Below, piece by piece: positions 11,115-23,497 of a stretch of 64,000 bases of DNA. The notes beneath the pieces are model-generated. The model searched no databases and was not told where the DNA came from. It saw only the letters and a list, made by a program, of their open reading frames with translations. The stretch covers positions 340,420 to 404,419 of the forward strand of contig JAFFJZ010000088.1 in the NCBI GenBank assembly GCA_018340375.1, read 5' to 3'. The position numbers and the translations under genes were made by a program. This stretch comes from Gonatopus flavifemur. Taxonomy: Eukaryota > Arthropoda > Insecta > Hymenoptera > Dryinidae. Position 1 is the first letter of the stretch. Each line of letters starts with the position of its first letter.

Positions 11115-11393
11115 CACTGAGAGAAATCGCATAGTTGAATATTGGATAGCTAGGAAATATAGTCACCCTAAATAAAAAAGTCAGTTGCGGTAAGTAAATT
11201 TCTTTTGTCACAGCTAAATATTTTATTTACCGCGACTAAATTTTTGTATTCGTAACAAATAAAAAAGTTTATTCAATGGAAATGAAATATTTAGCTGTGA
11301 CAAATAAGATTTATTCACCGCAACTGAATTCTTTATTTAGGGGTACTATATTTCCTAGCTGTCTAATATTCAACTATGTGATTTCTCCGAGTG
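11115..11393. mobile_element. CACTGAG palindromic MITE, copy 1 (279 bp)
   Basis: Arms of about 110 bp begin CACTGAGAGAAATCGCATAG on the left and CACTCGGAGAAATCACATAG on the right when reversed. TA stands outside both ends, so the target duplication is 2 bp. Confidence 0.85.
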
Positions 11394-11739
11394 TATAAAG
11401 TCGTGATAATATCTACAAAATTGGGCCATTAGGTTAGGATTTTGAGATATTTAAGGACATTCACTCGAAAAATGCATTTTTTGCTACTTTTAAGGTCATA
11501 TGTACAGGATGCACAAAATTTCCTTGATCTTTCTTTCCAACTACATCATTTGATACCACTTTTCCCCTTTAGAATGAGCTATCAAACGGTTACACTGGTT
11601 GGCAAGCAAACCCTCCTCAAACAAAATTATCATAAGTATGAAGATTTCAACGCCTCGAATCTCCTCTTGGACCCAGAGAAGTGTTTTGATAATACAACAA
11701 AATCTATTAATAAATACAAGCCGGCTAAATATATTGTTG

Positions 11740-11882
11740 GCACACGGAAAAAAATAATTCACTGTGGTAGCTAAAAATTAGCTGTGGTATTAGGTGTGGT
11801 GTTTCGTGTATTTGATATTTTTCGCTATGTTAGCTAATTTTTAGCTATCAAAATATCAACCACATCATTTTTTCCGCGCACA
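11740..11882. mobile_element. Palindromic MITE (about 143 bp)
   Basis: The inverted ends are CACACGGAAAAAAATAAT and, reversed, TGCGCGGAAAAAATGAT. The inner TAGCTAAAAATTAGCT also occurs on both sides. No clear target duplication. Confidence 0.65.
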
Positions 11883-12379
11883 TGAGAATAATATCAATAC
11901 AACAGCTCGAAAGAATTCATTCATATAATTTTGCCCTTACGACAAAATTATTTTACTGCGACAACCATTATTATTTTGTTGGAAGGAAGAAATTATTTTG
12001 ATGAATTTGTTTTGCTCGTTTCATTCATATTATCCTGATATGTTGAAAAGTATTGAGTCAGCTCGTATTCATCAAAAGGATTTTGTGGTGTCAACCAAGT
12101 CGTTCTCTAAATGCGTTGTCAGTTTTTTGTTATCACATCTAGGTCTTGTGAAATTTTCATATACGTTATATAATATTTCATATATGTTCTGGTAAGTTAT
12201 GAAATCTGTCCCAACAGATTGAGCATTCACATTATCACCCCTTTGAGGAATATATTGCTTCCTCGTAGAGCGAAGCTTCGTGATCGTTTCCGAGGACCGA
12301 AAATTTTTTTGTCTCCAAACTCAGAATCTCTTAGACCAGAATGTTCCTCGAAACTCGTCATATTTTTATCACAGTTGTG

Positions 12380-12740
12380 GACCGAGGTCAGGGTGGCCCT
12401 TATTTTATATATGAAAAATTTATTTTCATTCTTCTTTGTCGACAAGGAAAGTTTTCTGTATCTCCCACTCTTTCGTTGTGTTGTACATTATGAGGGAGTG
12501 CTACAGTATTTTTCAAAGAATTTTTGAGAGAGATTAAGACGGCCCTCGCGGCGTTTCAAGTTTAAACTTAAAGCCCCGTGAGAGCCGTCTTAATCTCTTC
12601 AGAAAATTATGTAAAAAATAGCGTAGCACTCCCTCATGATGTAACACAAAATGAAAGGATGGGACATACAGAAAACTTTTTTGTCTACGAAAAAAATGAA
12701 AACACACTTTTTATATATAAAATAAGGGCCACCCTAACCG
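12380..12740. repeat. Large palindrome with GC-rich centre
   Basis: Arms of about 170 bp (12385-12560 and 12562-12735) pair through GAGGGAGTGCTAC, AAATAAGGGCCACCC and the central GAGATTAAGACGG block. It is probably a foldback-type insertion inside 10905-17437. Confidence 0.75.
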
Positions 12741-13309
12741 AGGTGATAGTGGTCCCATATAAGTTTCATCCCAGTGGGTTGGAAAATTTAGGAGAAGAAT
12801 CTTCAGGAATCCACACTGTTTTCCAATACAAACGAAGAAGTCATGTGCCAGTTGGGCAGCGTTTTTTTTTTGGTGGAAAAGTTGCCTTGAACATGTGTAC
12901 TTGGGAGTTTTTGGGGTCGCTGAGTAAGAATATCATATTAGGAAATTGGAATTTTCATTCCCATTCATCCTGGCAGCAACCTCAGGAAATCTTGGAAATA
13001 TTACAATCTTGAGGATATATTTCACAAATTCGAATAGTCTTAACTCTACAAGAAGAAATTGTAGATGACCTATCAATAGCTCATTTTGAAGAGTAGAAGT
13101 AGTACTAGATGAGACAATTACAAGGAAAGACCAAAAAAATGTTGTGCACTCAGTACATAAATTCAAAAGTGGCCAAAAACCACATTTTTCGAAGACTCGG
13201 CCTCAAATATCTCAAAATTCTGACGTGATGGCCCAATTCTGACTTTAAATTCGAGTTCTACGATGCGAATTACTTCATAAAATGGCGATTTCACACTGTT
13301 AGAAATTTC

Positions 13310-13445
13310 TGCATAAAGCTGCAATCACATTCCCAACAGGACACTCCGTCACATCTCCGTGGTCTCCACGGAGATAGATCGTATCTACGTGGAGACTACG
13401 GGGATGCAACGGAGTGTCCTGTTAGGGATGTGATGGGAGCAATTT
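13310..13445. repeat. Palindromic hairpin element (about 136 bp)
   Basis: AACAGGACACTCCGT at 13335-13350 pairs with ACGGAGTGTCCTGTT near 13408-13424. The inner CTCCGTGGTCTCCACG and its partner extend the stem, and outer CAATCACATTCCC pairs with GGGATGTGATGG. The inner half is GC-rich compared with its surroundings. Confidence 0.75.
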
Positions 13446-15638
13446 CCACTCACGTGATTGAAAAAGTTCTTGAAATTTCAATTACATATGAATGAAAATT
13501 CAATCACCAAACTATACTATCGTGGGTGATATATTATAGCAAAAATTGAAAATGCAATCCCATGTGATTGAATTCTCAATTCAATCACCCGGAATTGGGA
13601 ATTTCATTCACAAATGTACTTGAAAAATGCATGAAATTTAAAGAAATTTTCAACAGTGATTTAAAGGAGGATTTCGTTGCCGACCAGTGGAATCGGATGC
13701 ATTGAAATGCAAAGCAATGAATGCATTTTTATTTCAAGACTGAAAAATTTTTGTCTTCATAGTTTGCTTAACTTGAATATTTTTCCGATTTATTTTAACT
13801 GTCAATGGAATCATATTTTTCTTGTATTTTGGTTATACTTATCAGCGAAATAACGCCATCCATATTGGATTTGAAAATTGACTCGAATTCCATTTTGTAA
13901 ATTCATCCAAATTACCGAATAAAAAAAACGATTAAATCTTAGATAAAACAAATCCACCCTTACAATTTATGTACTATTTTTCATGTATGTATGATATACC
14001 ATCATTTCGTGCAAATGATTCAATTTTATTTATAATCATGGATCCATGTAGTTATGCATACTTATGTTTTCCGAGATGTTTTCAATTCCCATATCAATAA
14101 TGCTTGAAAATCTTTCTGATTGTTACATGTTTTGTTACGTGGAATTTAACTAAAGTAAAATTTATAAGAATATTATTATGAACTACGTAGTTCAAGAATG
14201 GTATTCATCTGAATATCTTTAGTGTTATCAATATTTGATTCTGTTTTGTAGTGATGACTATTCTAATAGAAGTGTTATTTTATAGATAATTTAGTAAGCA
14301 CCAACAGAGACATCACGCATTAATGGGTTCATAAGCATATTTTTTAATCAGCATAAGGAGAAATCATGATGACTATGATATTATCCTATGGAATGTTCAG
14401 AAGATCTTTATTGAATAGTTTCATTTTTGGGTTCTAGGATAATATCCATATCACGTCTGAATTATTCTTGAGCTACTTCAGCCGATTGAAGTTTGAATCG
14501 TTCATTGGACCGAAATGAAAATCAAAACTTACAAAACCTGACGAATTATTATTATTATTATTCAGTTCTTCGAATTGGCTCCCTGGAACTGGGAACATCA
14601 TTTGAAGAATGTAATGCAAGATTTCAGATCTCTAACAGCTAAGTATTCTGTCAATCGATCAATAAGTCGCGCTAATTCGTTTCGATAAACAATTCGGACT
14701 CCAGTCACATGCTACTTCAATCTTTCATAGCAAGAGAACCGTGTTATTTAATGAGAGGACTCGAATCGATATTTTGAACCCAAATAATTTTGATCGAAAA
14801 CCATTTATAACATGGAATGAATTTAATGTATGTAACATACAATTAAGAGGTTATATTTCATATGAAACCTTGATCAAAATAGCTCAAAAGTTTAGAAAAG
14901 TTGTTTTTTTTTTTCTAATAAATATCCGTTATGCCTGGAACCCACAATAGTATTCATATGGCGCTTTAAAACTGCATATTTCAACTCTTAAAACACTTGA
15001 ATCTAAAGAGATGAAACCAGTTGTAAAACGATTGTAGGTATACAAAGGTCATCATAGATGTTTGATAATAAACTGAGCAATTCATTGTAAGATTATACGA
15101 TTGAGGTGTTGATCGATTGAAACGATGAATTGTTGTCTGGTGATTAATTCATCAATTAATCGGTGAATTCCAGTTTGATTTGTTCTTTTTTATTGGTAGA
15201 TTACGTTAATCGTTTTTTCGGTCGATTGATGAATTTTCATGAACAAGATATACAAGTGAACAAGAGGTGAGCGATCTTGTGAGTCACGCTGATAGTGTTT
15301 GAATCTATCATCAATTATCAACATCAATTCAAATATGGAGTTTTGGAAATTATTTATGGCAGAAGGGTGCAACTTACCTGAGTAAATTCGAATTTTTCGC
15401 GAAACGGTTTGTTACCACAGTATACTTCTTCTGAAATGCGTGAAGGATGCTGTCTATAGCTGAAGTGCATCACATATCGCGTGATGTTTGGTTTCGTATA
15501 TTTCGTACCCAGTGACCTTCTGATAGTACAAGCAGCGTCCCTTGCGGGCAGATTGGGGAATAACGAGCGGTGAAGAATCGTTACGTGCATTTTGTATCAA
15601 GTTGCACTCCACTGATGGCGCTGCCATGCGGTCACACA
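13446..15638. other. 2.2 kb AT-rich stretch, no supported gene
   Basis: An (ATT)n run near 14547-14562 and weak internal palindromes (13440-13610, built on GAATTCTCAATTCAATCAC) are visible. No frame carries a recognisable motif. Confidence 0.5.
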
Positions 15639-15640
15639 TA

Positions 15641-15873
15641 GAGTACCTATAATAAGAGTAGCGCCAATAGACTCGAGAGTGGTGAGAGAAATGCCACTAC
15701 CAACTACCGCCATGTTGGGGGATATGATTGTGTACCATGTGTGATTTTTGTATGTCCGTGATTGATGTGGGTGAGTCACGCAGACAGTAACACACTACGA
15801 TACACCGATAGTAGTCACACAATCGCATATCCCAATACGGCGTCTGTTGGCGCTACTCTTATTATACGTACTC
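15641..15873. mobile_element. TA-flanked MITE (233 bp)
   Basis: The ends are inverted repeats of about 32 bp, GAGTACCTATAATAAGAGTA and, reversed, GAGTACGTATAATAAGAGTA, followed by GCGCCAAYAGAC. TA stands outside each end, which fits a Tc1/mariner-type non-autonomous element. Confidence 0.8.
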
Positions 15874-16008
15874 TAGTCACAAACTTTTTCTCACGTATGT
15901 ACTGGCACAAACTCTCCAAGTTTTCTGGGTTTTCTGATTGGTCTTTCACGTGGTTGATGAATACGTGTGGCGTTAGTTCAAAAATGTGCACGCAGACAAG
16001 ACACAAAC

Positions 16009-16255
16009 GGTAGACCCTCATAGTCCCGAAAGTTAATTTGCCCGAAGTTGCAAAGTCTCGAAATTCATATGCCTGAAAGTGCATTAATCTCAAGGTTTGT
16101 TGTCTGAACGATAAACCACATCATTTTCTGTGATTTATAATTTGGAATAATGCACTCTCTGAACAACAAACCTTTGGATTACTGCACTTTCGGGCATCTG
16201 AAATTCAGGATTTTGCACCTTCGTAAATGAACTTTCAGGACTGTGAGGGTCTACC
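16009..16255. mobile_element. MULE-type MITE, GGTAGACCCTC family (247 bp)
   Basis: The two arms run through most of its length, with ends GGTAGACCCTCATAGTCC and GGTAGACCCTCACAGTCC. GACACAAAC flanks it exactly at 16000-16008 and 16256-16264, a 9-bp duplication. Confidence 0.88.
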
Positions 16256-17030
16256 GACACAAACATCTCAAATGAATTGTGGAGTATTAACTCTTCAAGA
16301 ACCCTCTTAGAATACAACAAGGTTTTGAAGAGTTTCGAAAAGAATCCCTTTCGTCAGACATTTGCGAGTTCTGTTGGAATTCTCATAGCGATTTCCACTG
16401 ATTGCACTCAGTGCGAACTGCCCTATTGTTATGTCTTTTTGACCCGTAATCATAATAAAGGATAGAAACTCTTTGAGTTTCTCAAAAACCTCAGGTTATC
16501 GAAATCATCTATGAGAAACACATGTTATGACAATCGCATCTCAGTGTATCATATGGAAAACTTATAATCATTATGAATACCTCAAATACATGGATTGATG
16601 ATCATATGAAAAACTTGTGATCATTATTAATACCTCGAATATATCGATTGATGATGAAAAAAGTAGTTGATAAATCCATGACTGAGCGTCTTGAAGATTT
16701 TTGTTTGATAATCAATCTGCTTCGTTCGATCTAAGGTGTTCTAAGTTGCCCCAGCCTGCACCAAACCAATCAATTCATTTCATAACTAAAAGAGCCAATC
16801 AAAAATATCCGGAGCAAGTTGGAGCAACTTGAAATACCTTTACACGAACGGAGCTCATGTATAGGAAATGAATCTTGCACAAAACTTTTTTTATCAACTA
16901 TTCACATTTGTGCCTTTATAAGAATTTACCAATGGATAAGACGCCCTTTCAATCAGTAAATTTTCCGGCAAACAAACCTTTCGTACCATTGAAATACCTA
17001 CCAAAAATAAAAACAGTTTTTAGAAATATT

Positions 17031-17304
17031 CCCACTGAGCATTTCCGTTAGAACCTTGCATTAACGTTGCAGCGATATTGATGCGATCTTGAAAGTACTT
17101 GTCTTTCAATTTACAAATGCAATATTACAAAAGTAACTTGCAAAAATATCGTTGAAATATCACCTGACATCGTGACATTGCTGCAATTTACTAGTAATTG
17201 GATGTTGTAGTATTACTGTTGTAATTCTCATAACAGGTACTTTCAAGATCGCATCAACATCGATGCAATGTTAATGCAAGGTTTTAACGGGAATGCTCAG
17301 TGGG
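17031..17304. mobile_element. CCCACTGAGC palindromic MITE (274 bp)
   Basis: The inverted ends CCCACTGAGCATTTCCGTTA and CCCACTGAGCATTCCCGTTA continue inward through TTGCATTAACG-like blocks. TT stands outside both ends. A single right end of the same type occurs at 45316-45338. Confidence 0.8.
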
Positions 17305-17442
17305 TTTTTTGAAATTTTTCCAGAATGTGATAAAAAATTCAAGTATAATTCCAGTATTTCCAGTATTTCCAGTATAAATAAAAAATTCAAGTATAATTCC
17401 AGTATATCCAGTATTTCCAGCATCAGTAGACACCCTGTATTC

Positions 17443-17933
17443 TCATATATACACACACATACACATACACATACACATACTTTCTCCCATCAGAAACTCT
17501 CTCGATGTCACTGTTAAAAATCTTGTGATTAAAAAGTCATTGTATCTGTTATTCCATTCTATTCGAATCGTTTTATTGCAATATCTTCTATTTGTTCTCT
17601 TTCTCTTTCCAAGAGGAATAAATATTAATGCGAATAACACTCGCCTTAAAAACTAAAGGTCAATCTATCAGTTCATTTCTCTCCTTTCATCATTGAAACG
17701 GAATCATTGAACATATCTACGGGTGCCGCCTTGGAATTTGGAGTTCCTCGGCGAGCTTAGAACGTGAGCAGACCCACACATTCGATTCGGTCTAGCCGCT
17801 CGGGCCGCTTCGAACAATAAATAATTTGTGACGAAGTGATATGAACTACACTCGCCATTTGTCACTTCGTAACACATTGAACACATAATCAGAATGATAT
17901 TCAGTGATTCAGATGTTAATTAAGCGATTTCAA
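17443..17933. other. Spacer between two transposons
   Basis: It contains a (CACATA)-like microsatellite (17452-17480) and no supported gene. Confidence 0.5.
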
Positions 17934-18187
17934 GGGTGAGGTGGGTTTGAAAATTTCAAAAAACCGATTTTTTCGTCTTATTAAATAGTATAATATGTTT
18001 AAAATATTCTTCCAAAACTTTAAATCGATTCGAGTAAAATTCTAAGAGATAGACCCTTAGGAAGTTCCGCCCATCAGGCCACGTCGGTGTAGCGCACCGC
18101 AGGTATACGGAAACAGCTGGCTATTGACTGTCCTTCTCGTTTGCTTATTGTATACCATTCAAAGGTAACCTAAACTAGTTTTAAATA

Positions 18188-19470
18188 CGAGGGTGGATTG
18201 ATAAGTTTCCGGCCTGACCAAGAGATGGCGCCACTAGGCCTACCTTGAGGTGGCGTTCTATAGTACCATCCTTAGATAGCTTGTAGCTATAGTTTCAGTC
18301 CGATCGCCATGTTAGTTTAGTTTTGAGAGCACGCTGACCATGACGCCTCTGTGTTTTTCGTAAAAATGGAAAAGCTGGAAAATCGTGCTGTCATCAAATA
18401 CTTTTATTTGAAGGGGTTAACGCCGAAGGAAATTAAAGAAGAGATGGACTCAACACTGGGGACATCCTCCCATCATATTCAACCGTTAAGCAGTGGGTTT
18501 CCGAGTTTGAAAAGGGTCGTGTGAGCACCTCTGATGAGCCTCGCTCAGGACGCCCCATTGAGGTCACAACTCCAGATATGATCGGAAAAATCCATCAAAT
18601 AGTGCTGAAAGATCGCAGATTGAAAGTTCGTGAGATAGCTGAGACCTGTAAGATGTCATATGAACGTGTACAAAATATTTTGCACCAACATTTGTATATG
18701 GAAAAGCTCTGTGCAAGATGGGTGCCGCGTTTGCTAACAGTCGACCAAAAATTGATTCGAAAGAACATTTCTACCGCCAATTTGGCGTTGTATAAGCGTA
18801 ATCCAAGCGAATTTTTGCGTCGATTCGTAACCGTTGACGAAACTTGGGTCCACCACTACACTCCTGAAACCAAAGAACAGTCTAAACAGTGGATTGGACC
18901 AGGGAAACCAACTCCAAAGAAGGCAAAACAATTTTTCGGCGAACAAGGTTATGGCTACTGTTTTTGGGATGCAAGAGGTATTATATACATTGATTACCTT
19001 GAAAAGGGTAAAACTATCACTGGTCAATACTACGCAGACTTATTGCAACGTTTGAGCCACGAAGTGAAAATTAAACGACCTCATCTGGCGAAGAAAAAAA
19101 TCTTGTTTCATCACGATAACGCACCAGCGCACACGTCAATCGTTGCGATGGCTAAAATCAACGATCTGAAGTTTGAATTAATGCCGCACCCTCCTACTCT
19201 CCAGACCTAGCCCCGAGTGACTATTATCTGTTTCCTAACCTCAAAAAATGGCTTGGCGGTAAGAGATTTGTGGACAATGAAGAAGTAATCGAAGCTGTAA
19301 ATGGGTATTTTGAGGAGCTTGACGAATCAGTCTATAGAGATGGCATTACTAGACTAGAACACCGCTATGAGAAATGTATCAGCCTTGGAGGAGATTATGT
19401 TGAGAAATAAAAAAAAATTCTTAAAAACGTTTTTTCTTGGTCAGGCCGGAAACTTATCAATCCACCCTCG
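18188..19470 (+). mobile_element. Mariner element, irritans-like, 1.28 kb
   Basis: Perfect or near-perfect inverted ends start CGAGGGTGGATTGATAAGTT and continue TCCGGCCTGACC. TA flanks both sides (18186-18187 and 19471-19472). Length and TIR type match mariner; the terminal motif resembles that of the irritans group. It sits inside the Kolobok/Mutator-like element, so it is the younger of the two. Confidence 0.95.
18366..19410 (+). pseudogene. Mariner transposase, two one-base frameshifts
   Basis: The frame begins MEKLENRAVIKYFYLKGLTP at 18366. A base is missing near 18468, after which the main frame continues to 19210. The helix-turn-helix region is followed by the catalytic core with D in VTVDETWVHH and D in HHDNAPAH. 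A second missing base near 19197 (in the Pro-Tyr-Ser stretch) throws the third catalytic D (LAPSDYYLFP) out of frame. The expected C-terminus and its stop at 19408-19410 are still readable. Intact, it would be a D,D34D transposase of about 345 residues acting at TA sites; this copy is inactive. Confidence 0.93.
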
Positions 19471-19579
19471 TATTTCAGTTCTTGGTTGCCTCCTGATCCA
19501 CGAGGTTTCTCTGGAGTTATAAGTGTTGGTGAATTTTCGCTCCTGTGAAATTGAAAGTGTTAACAAATCTTTAATCATC

Positions 19580-21400
19580 ATGAGTAAAGTGACGGAATCT
19601 GATTGGATAACCAGTGGTCGAAGAAAAGATAGACCAAGAAAGAAAACAATCATTCAATCCTAAAAATCCTGAGGTACATGATGAAGCTTTCACCAGCACG
19701 TCAGTGAAAAAACTAAGAAGCCAAGATGAAAATCATGTGCCAGAAGACGGTACTTTGCAGTATGTAATCATCGACTTTTTTTCAGTTTTTTCAACGTCAT
19801 ATTCATTTGTGAAACGTTCTAATACCTATTATAAACGAAAATGGACAGGACAAAATATGCAATGGGAAAGTAGATATCAAACAGTGTGTGAAATATGGCC
19901 TTGGTTTCAAAATTCTCGTAGAATGTGAAAAATGTCAGCCTCGATACATTTCATCGTGTTACAAAATTGGAAAAGCTTACGAAATAAACCGTAGGTTTAT
20001 TTTTGTGATGCGAGTATTAGGCTTAGGACTTGCCGGATGTGAAAAAATTCTCTGACTTGATGGAAATAAGTGCTTCTTTCTTGAATAAGTCAACGTACGA
20101 TTTTTATGTTGATAAAATTTATAAATGTGTTGGAACGGTTGCTAAAGCACTTTTTTCATCGGCTGCTAATCAAGAATAAACTCTTTACGTGTGTTGAAAT
20201 TGATTTTGTTGATTTGATAGATGTTACTTTATCAGGTGATGGCACTTGGAAAAAGTGCGGTTTTCATCATTGTACGGTGTGTCTTCGATAATTGGATATT
20301 GTAGCGGAAAAGTTTTAGATATTGTTGTAAAATCCTCATATTGTAAATCATGTGAAGCCTGGAAGAGAAAACTGGACACAATAGAATTTGAAGAGTGGCT
20401 GGCAGATCATCTCCAAAAAAATAAATGTAGTGCCAATCACCGAGGACCAGCTGGTAATATGGAAGTTTCATCAATCTTCGCAATGTTTCAACGCTCTTTT
20501 GAGAAATACGGCCTAAGGTACACAAATCATATTGGTGACGGGGACTCTAAAACATATTCTGGAGTTCTTAATGCCAAACTTTATGGTGATGATTTTATTG
20601 TAAATAAAAAAGAATGCATAGGACATGTGCAAAAGCGGATGGGCAAGTGCTCACGTGATTTAGTCAATAAAACTTTCGAAGAGACAAACACCAAGGCAGG
20701 TAAACCTATTAGAAAACAAAACTATCTGGCAAAGGCAAACTTACTGGCAAATTAATTGATAAGTTAACAATTAATTATGGATTAGCTATAAGAAGGAACT
20801 GCGATTTGGTACAAAACATGAGAGACGCTATTTGGGCAACTTATTTTCATTATATCTCCACAGACAAAAATCCACAGCACGATAAATGTCCAGAGGGCCC
20901 TGACTCATGGTGCACTCGGCAGCGCGCTTCATCAATCAACACTCTGTCATCATACAAACATGACTATGATTCATTAACAAGTGAGGTTTTTGAAATTTAT
21001 GGAGACCTCAGCAAAGAGGAGCTCTTAGAGACGTGCGTTGGTGGATTCAGGCAAAATAATAATGGAAGTTTCAACCAGTTAGTTTGGAAAATTACTCCTA
21101 AAATACTCCCTGCTGGTTCAACAATAGTTGGGATCGCTACATATGTCGCTGCTGGCACATTCAACGAAGGAATCTCAGCTTTGTTGCTTTTTATGCATGG
21201 CATGGACTTGAAACTTGGCTGAAACAGCCATGAGTATGCCCGAAAAGAAGATGAGAACCGCATAACCATTGCCGAAGAGAAAGCTGACACTGAGACTCGT
21301 GAAGCAAGAATTTGTCAGAGGCAGTGCAAAAGGATGCTCTAGACATTGCCGCAGCTGCGAGTACTCTGCTTTATGGTGCTGGAATCGATGATTCTATGAA
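19580..21400 (+). pseudogene. Mutator-domain transposase (Kolobok/Mutsu type), multiply frameshifted
   Basis: Pieces in several frames follow the family order: YEINRRFIFVMRVLGLGLAG (about 19975), LNKSTYDFYVDKIY (about 20080), LSGDGTWKK (20232), then the long frames 20246-20755 and 20806-21222 with SSLYGVSSIIGYCSGKVLDI, IGDGDSKTY, GHVQKRMGK, PQHDKCPEGPDSWC and GGFRQNNNGSFNQLVWK. The end LLYGAGIDDSM is near 21365-21395. SGDGTW, GDGDS and the Asn-rich ESFNQL-type motif are hallmarks of this RNase H-fold family. At least three shifts and stops break it. Confidence 0.85.
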
Positions 21401-21975
21401 AGTTGAGAGAAAAATTTTTTTTGCATGTAATTTCAAGTTAAAACTTGAAACGCGTTTTTCTCAAAACTCCATTTTTAAAGTCGGTAGACACGATTTCTCG
21501 AGAAGTTATGGACCGATTTAGTTCGAATTGAGTACACATCTTTAAAATAACATTATCTAGTTATTGAACGGAGGATTTTTTTTCTTCATTACAACTTATT
21601 TTTTCAAGCCAATAAATGGCGAAAATTTGACCGAAAAATGAGATTTTTGTTCAAAGGCTGAGAAAAAATGAAGATTTTAGTTTTTTCCTTCGTTCAAACA
21701 CGAGATTTATATATGTACTAACGGAATATTTTTGGTTTTTAATTTTATGTGAACCAATAATAAGTTATGCTGTCCACGGCAGAGCACTTTTTGTGAGACA
21801 CCCAGGGAGACGAGGTCTCAACGACTGAATTTTCATATAAAAATTCCAGGAGACTTTGTTAAAATATGTACCTCTGATATGCCATTCTATATTTTTGAAA
21901 TATATGATTGTTTATATTAAAAAAAAATCGTAAAATACCTTTTTTTGTACCACTGGAACCCACCTAACCCCTTAA

Positions 21976-22089
21976 AAAAAGATGATTTTTGACGAAAATC
22001 AATGCTGCACGCGTATCGGCGTCTAGTGGAGAGGCGTGGTCATTTGTACGCAGAAGGGAGGAAAGAGAACTGAGAGGAAACGTTGGCCA
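21976..22089. other. Boundary between transposon and satellite
   Basis: No feature is visible except the start of satellite-like sequence. Confidence 0.4.
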
Positions 22090-23497
22090 TGCCTTCATCA
22101 TCTTGACACAGAAGGTAAAAGTAGTGGGAAAGTCGTAGGAAAGTATAGGATGAGTTGTTGGTGGCATTCTAAGGTTTTTTTCACATTCTAAATGTTCTAT
22201 GGGTGATCTATCAGGTACATCTATACTGTGAGAGCTATCTGTGATATGTTGGATCATGTGAAAATGATTGTACAAGGATTTTGGATCGATCAGAACGATT
22301 TAAATCAGAAAAGTGGGGGAAAAGTATAGGATCAGTTGTTGCTGGCATTCTCACGTTTTTTTCTGATTCCAACTTTTCTATGGGAATTCTATGGGAGATT
22401 TCTATACTGTCACAGGTATCTGGGATATTTCAGATCATGTGACAACAATTATACAAGGATTTCGGATCAATCACAGCGATTTAAATGGGGAAAGTGGTGG
22501 AAACGTAATGGAAAAGTAGCGGATGAGTTGTTGGTGCCATACTCACGTTTTTCCCACATTCCAACTCTTCTATGCGTATTCTACGGGGTATGTGTTCATT
22601 GTGGGAGGGATCTGAGATACATACGATCATCCGACAAGATTTATACAAGGATTTCGGATGGATCAAAACAATTTAAATGGGAAAAGCAGTGGAAAAGTAG
22701 TGGAAAAGTATTGGATGAGTTGTTGGTGGCGGTCTAACGTTTTTGTCACACTCTAAATGTACTATGGGTGATCTATGAGGTATTTCTATACTGTGAGAGC
22801 TATCTGGGATATGTGAGTTCATGTGAAAATGATTATACGAGGATTTCGGATCGATCGGAACGATTTGAATGAGAAAAGTGGTGGAAAAGTATAGGATGAG
22901 ATGTTGCTGGCGATCGCACGTTTTTTCCCCATTCAAACTTCTCTGTGGGGTCTGTATGGAGGATGTCTATCCTGTGAGAGATATCTGGGATAAGTTAGAT
23001 CATGTCACATGAATTCTGCGAGGATTGTGGATCGATCAGAACGATTTATATGTGAAAAGTAGTGAAAAGTCCCAGATACCTCTCACAGTATAGACATATT
23101 CCATAGAATTCCCATAGAAAAGTTGGAATGAGAAAAACGTGACAATGCCAGCAACAACTCATCCTATACTTTTCCACTGCTTTTCTCATTTAAATCTTGC
23201 TGATCGATCCGAAATCCTTGTATAATTATTTTCACATGATCTAACATATTCCAGATCGCTCTGAAAGTATAGAAATACCCCATAGATCACCCATAGAACA
23301 GTGGGAATGAGTGAAAAACGTTAGAATGCCACCAACAACTCATCCGCGACTTTTCCACTACTTGTCCACTACTTTTCCCACTTAAATGGTTCTGATTCAT
23401 CCGAAATCCTCGTATAATTATTGTGACATGATCTAACATATCCCAGATCCCCCTCACAGTATAGACATATTCCATAGAACTTCTCATAGAAAAGTTG

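Larger units (their letters stand above)
10905..17437. mobile_element. TIR element with CAGGGTGTCTACTG ends, 5-bp target duplication
   Basis: A perfect 14-bp inverted repeat, CAGGGTGTCTACTG, lies at 10905-10918 and 17424-17437. It is flanked by TATTC (10900-10904 and 17438-17442). Both subterminal regions carry runs of TTCCAGTATTTCCAGTATAA. The span is inflated by palindromic insertions listed separately, and no transposase is visible. The ends resemble those of 26731-29709 and 57658-60929. I cannot assign a superfamily. Confidence 0.75.
17934..21971 (+). mobile_element. Kolobok/Mutator-domain DNA transposon with nested mariner
   Basis: The right end, reversed, reads GGGGTTAGGTGGGTT and is followed by TTAA (21972-21975). 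The left end reads GGGTGAGGTGGGTTT and is preceded by TCAA (17930-17933), a one-base departure from TTAA. TTAA duplications are typical of Kolobok. The protein inside belongs to the family carrying the animal Mutator-like transposase domain. A mariner sits at 18188-19470, upstream of the coding part. The element is dead because its gene is broken in several places. Confidence 0.75.

Noticed and set aside
12578..13012. 144-codon plus-strand frame
   Set aside because: It starts in the arm of a palindrome (12380-12740) and has no motif; chance frame.
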